DNA of 33,539 nucleotides from Butyrivibrio sp. (GTDB lineage: Bacteria; Bacillota; Clostridia; Lachnospirales; Lachnospiraceae), in contig SVFZ01000031.1 in NCBI GenBank assembly GCA_015056585.1, positions 1 through 33,539 of the forward strand, written 5' to 3'. Shown here one piece after another: positions 31,923 to 33,539 of the stretch (the first letter of the stretch is position 1; every line of letters begins with the position of its first letter). The notes under the pieces are model-generated. The model saw only the letters and a program-made list of their open reading frames with translations, did no database searches and was not told where the DNA came from. A program made the position numbers and the translations under genes.

Positions 31923-32888
31923 TTATGCTGCCCATTTTGCTTTATACTTCTGGATACGCTTATTATCAGGAATGGGATAATCAGTGGGCATATCCGTGAG
32001 CATTGCTTCTTTACGTACCTGGGCAGGTGTCTTTCCGCCGAATCTTTCCTGTGGCCTTTCATTGGTATAAAAGTCCATGTATTTCTCTATGGCGTTCCTA
32101 AGTGACGCTTCATCAGTTACATCAAACATGCAGTACATCTCAGTTTTAATAATGCCCCAGAATCCTTCAGTTGGTCCATTGTCTATGCAATGTCCTACAC
32201 GAGACATAGACTGTTCCATACCTTGTTTCTGAAGCTTCATTTTGAAGACTTTGCTGGTGTACTGGAATCCACGGTCCGAGTGAAAAAGTGGGGTGGCATC
32301 AGGGTTCTCCGCTATTGCTTTGTCAAAGGTTTTGAATACAAGCGCATTGTCATTTCTGTTGCTGAGAACATAAGCTACCGGAGACCTGTCGTAGAGATCA
32401 AGAATGGCACTTAAATACAGCTTTTTATTAACCTCAGGGATCTTGAACTCAGTAACGTCAGTTGTCCATTTTTCATTAGGCTTGTCTGCATGAAAATCTC
32501 TTTTTAGAGTATTCTCTGCAACGGCCTCTGGAGTTGAAGACTGATATTGCTTTCTCTTGGCGCGTATAATTGCATGGACTCCGATGGCTTTCATGATTCG
32601 GTGTATACGCTTAACTTTATAATCAGTACCGTTGAAGTGGTTGATCCATAGAGTCATACGTCTGTAACCAAGGATATGACCAAAACGATCATCGTATTCT
32701 CTGATAATAGCAGCGATTTGCTGGTTTTCCTGCTCCTGCTCTGGAACCTCTCTATGAAGCCATTTGTAATAAGCTGCGTGCGATACACCCAGCACTTTAC
32801 ACATCCAGTTTATGCTCCAATTATTCTCTTCATGTAAGCTTTGGATTGCCAGATACTTTGATTCCAGCCGAGTACGGCCAAGCCTCAC
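31923..32888 (-). CDS. IS3-family transposase catalytic subunit (OrfB)
   Basis: A 321-residue frame with an HTH_21-like N-terminal part (WMCKVLGVSHAAYYKWL, GYRRMT) and an RNase H-fold integrase core. The catalytic DDE triad is Asp144 (WTTDVTEF), Asp205 (LFHSDRG) and Glu241 (GPTEGFWG), with the 35-residue spacing usual in IS3. The YTNERPQ-like segment (FYTNERPQERFGGKTP) is near the end. The GTG at 32888 is probably not used alone: the frame is open upstream to the slippery site and should be made as an OrfAB fusion by -1 frameshifting. It appears intact. Confidence 0.92.
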   Translation of the reverse strand: MRLGRTRLESKYLAIQSLHEENNWSINWMCKVLGVSHAAYYKWLHREVPEQEQENQQIAAIIREYDDRFGHILGYRRMTLWINHFNGTDYKVKRIHRIMKAIGVHAIIRAKRKQYQSSTPEAVAENTLKRDFHADKPNEKWTTDVTEFKIPEVNKKLYLSAILDLYDRSPVAYVLSNRNDNALVFKTFDKAIAENPDATPLFHSDRGFQYTSKVFKMKLQKQGMEQSMSRVGHCIDNGPTEGFWGIIKTEMYCMFDVTDEASLRNAIEKYMDFYTNERPQERFGGKTPAQVRKEAMLTDMPTDYPIPDNKRIQKYKAKWAA

Positions 32889-33539
32889 ATCCCTTCCAAT
32901 TCCTTCACTTTTTTTAACAGTGTCACCAACATATCTTTTTCTTCAAGCTGCCGCTTCAACCTTTTATTCTCGCGGCGTAGACGTTCCAGTTCATCTACTT
33001 CATCATCATTTTTGTGATGTCCTCGCTTGTCAATAAGCGCATCTTCTCCATCCGCATCATATTTCCTTACCCAACTATAAACCTGTGTGTAGGAAACATC
33101 ATATAAAGAAGCAGTCCCTTTGTAATCGCGATCATGCTCGATACAGTACTTGACGATTTCCTTTCGTTCTCCAATAGTGGTTTTTCTTCTAGCTTCTGCC
33201 ATATAGACCTCCCGCTTAGGATTGTAGTCCTTAAGCTCTCTATTGGCATTATACATAGAAATCCATTTAGATAAAACAGACGTGGATTTTATGTTGTATT
33301 TTACACAAATATCCACTAAAGAACCTTCGCCAGAAAAATAATCTTCAACAGCGTTACTCTTTAATTGTGCTGAATAGCAAAGATTTCCTGGAGATGATAT
33401 AAAAGCCGAATCTCCATGTTTAACATAGAATCTCACCCAGACTAAAATCTTTGACCAATGAGCCTCTTTGTTATAGTAAATATCGTATTTCTGACAGATA
33501 TCTTCGAGTGCAAGTTTGCCCTCTAAGTAATCTTTACAA
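32885..33539 (-). CDS. IS3-family OrfA, 5' end beyond the window
   Basis: The DNA-binding subunit, partial. The frame stays open past the GTG at 33436 to the window edge (…GKLALEDICQKYDIYYNKE…), so the start lies outside. It has two or three helix-turn-helix-like units (GSLVDICVKYNIKSTSVLSKWI, GTASLYDVSYTQVYSWVRKYD) and a C-terminal leucine-zipper-like coiled coil (DELERLRRENKRLKRQLEEK) ending LLKKVKELEGM. It overlaps OrfB by 4 bp. Confidence 0.9.
   Translation of the reverse strand, partial: CKDYLEGKLALEDICQKYDIYYNKEAHWSKILVWVRFYVKHGDSAFISSPGNLCYSAQLKSNAVEDYFSGEGSLVDICVKYNIKSTSVLSKWISMYNANRELKDYNPKREVYMAEARRKTTIGERKEIVKYCIEHDRDYKGTASLYDVSYTQVYSWVRKYDADGEDALIDKRGHHKNDDEVDELERLRRENKRLKRQLEEKDMLVTLLKKVKELEGM
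32908..32915 (-). promoter_or_regulatory. programmed -1 frameshift site (A7G) of the IS3 element
   Basis: The minus strand reads TTA AAA AAA G in the OrfA frame. Slipping back one base gives AGT GAA GGA ATT..., open through to the OrfB frame without a stop, as expected for production of the OrfAB transposase. Confidence 0.8.

Larger units (their letters stand above)
31578..33539 (-). mobile_element. IS3-family (IS150-like) insertion sequence, truncated by window end
   Basis: Two overlapping frames in the orfA/orfB arrangement with a DDE transposase and an A7G slippery site identify an IS3-family element. The left boundary is not proven; a terminal sequence may start near 31578-31600 (GAACAGGGGTCTGTCAAG), but the other end and target duplication lie outside the window, so the inverted repeats cannot be compared. 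Confidence 0.75.

Overview
The window looks like a chromosomal segment of an anaerobic, motile Gram-positive firmicute, most likely a Butyrivibrio-like Lachnospiraceae. Pointers to this are LPXTG proteins with sortases, a MecA adaptor, a CIRCE operator, GGAGG-type ribosome binding sites, a flagellar hook gene and low-to-moderate GC. The species is an inference. No rRNA or CRISPR array is present; there is one intact tRNA (Leu-CAG).

Layout. Positions 1-371 are non-coding, with three 20-bp tandem repeats that may be an insertion-sequence end. On the minus strand, 372-4813 holds a flavodoxin-like protein, an EAL-domain c-di-GMP phosphodiesterase with PAS-like C-terminus, tRNA-Leu, a small membrane protein, an arginase-fold protein and mecA. 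The mecA promoter is overlapped by a near-perfect CIRCE (HrcA) operator. From 16342 down to 5136 (minus) lies a sortase pilus operon: a c-di-GMP-I riboswitch with terminator, a second leader terminator, a coiled-coil protein, signal peptidase I, a 1713-residue LPSTG adhesin, the major pilin, a class C sortase, a proline-rich base pilin, a second sortase and tandem terminators. Next come an orphan flgE with a sigma-28-like promoter, serine acetyltransferase, a Dus enzyme, a small Ser/Thr/Glu-rich membrane protein, and a phosphorelay pair (hybrid histidine kinase and twin-receiver response regulator).

Right of about 24760 the DNA is visibly AT-richer and accessory in content. It begins at a sequence matching the 3' end of a tRNA (probably Pro) plus its terminator, as a tRNA-integrated element would leave behind. 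It carries a retropepsin-like protein with an unknown partner, an XRE regulator, and two tandem promoter/c-di-GMP-I riboswitch/secreted-protein cassettes. The two secreted proteins share a C-terminal domain of about 45 residues. The second cassette continues into a zinc-ribbon membrane protein, a lipoprotein and a TPR membrane protein. The window closes in an IS3-family element with a programmed frameshift site and an unusual row of hairpins.

The unifying theme is c-di-GMP and the cell surface. Three complete c-di-GMP-I riboswitches and one relic sit in front of exported proteins, alongside an EAL phosphodiesterase and a flagellar gene. The best candidate for an undescribed system is the c-di-GMP-controlled exported-protein operon at 26185-31489.
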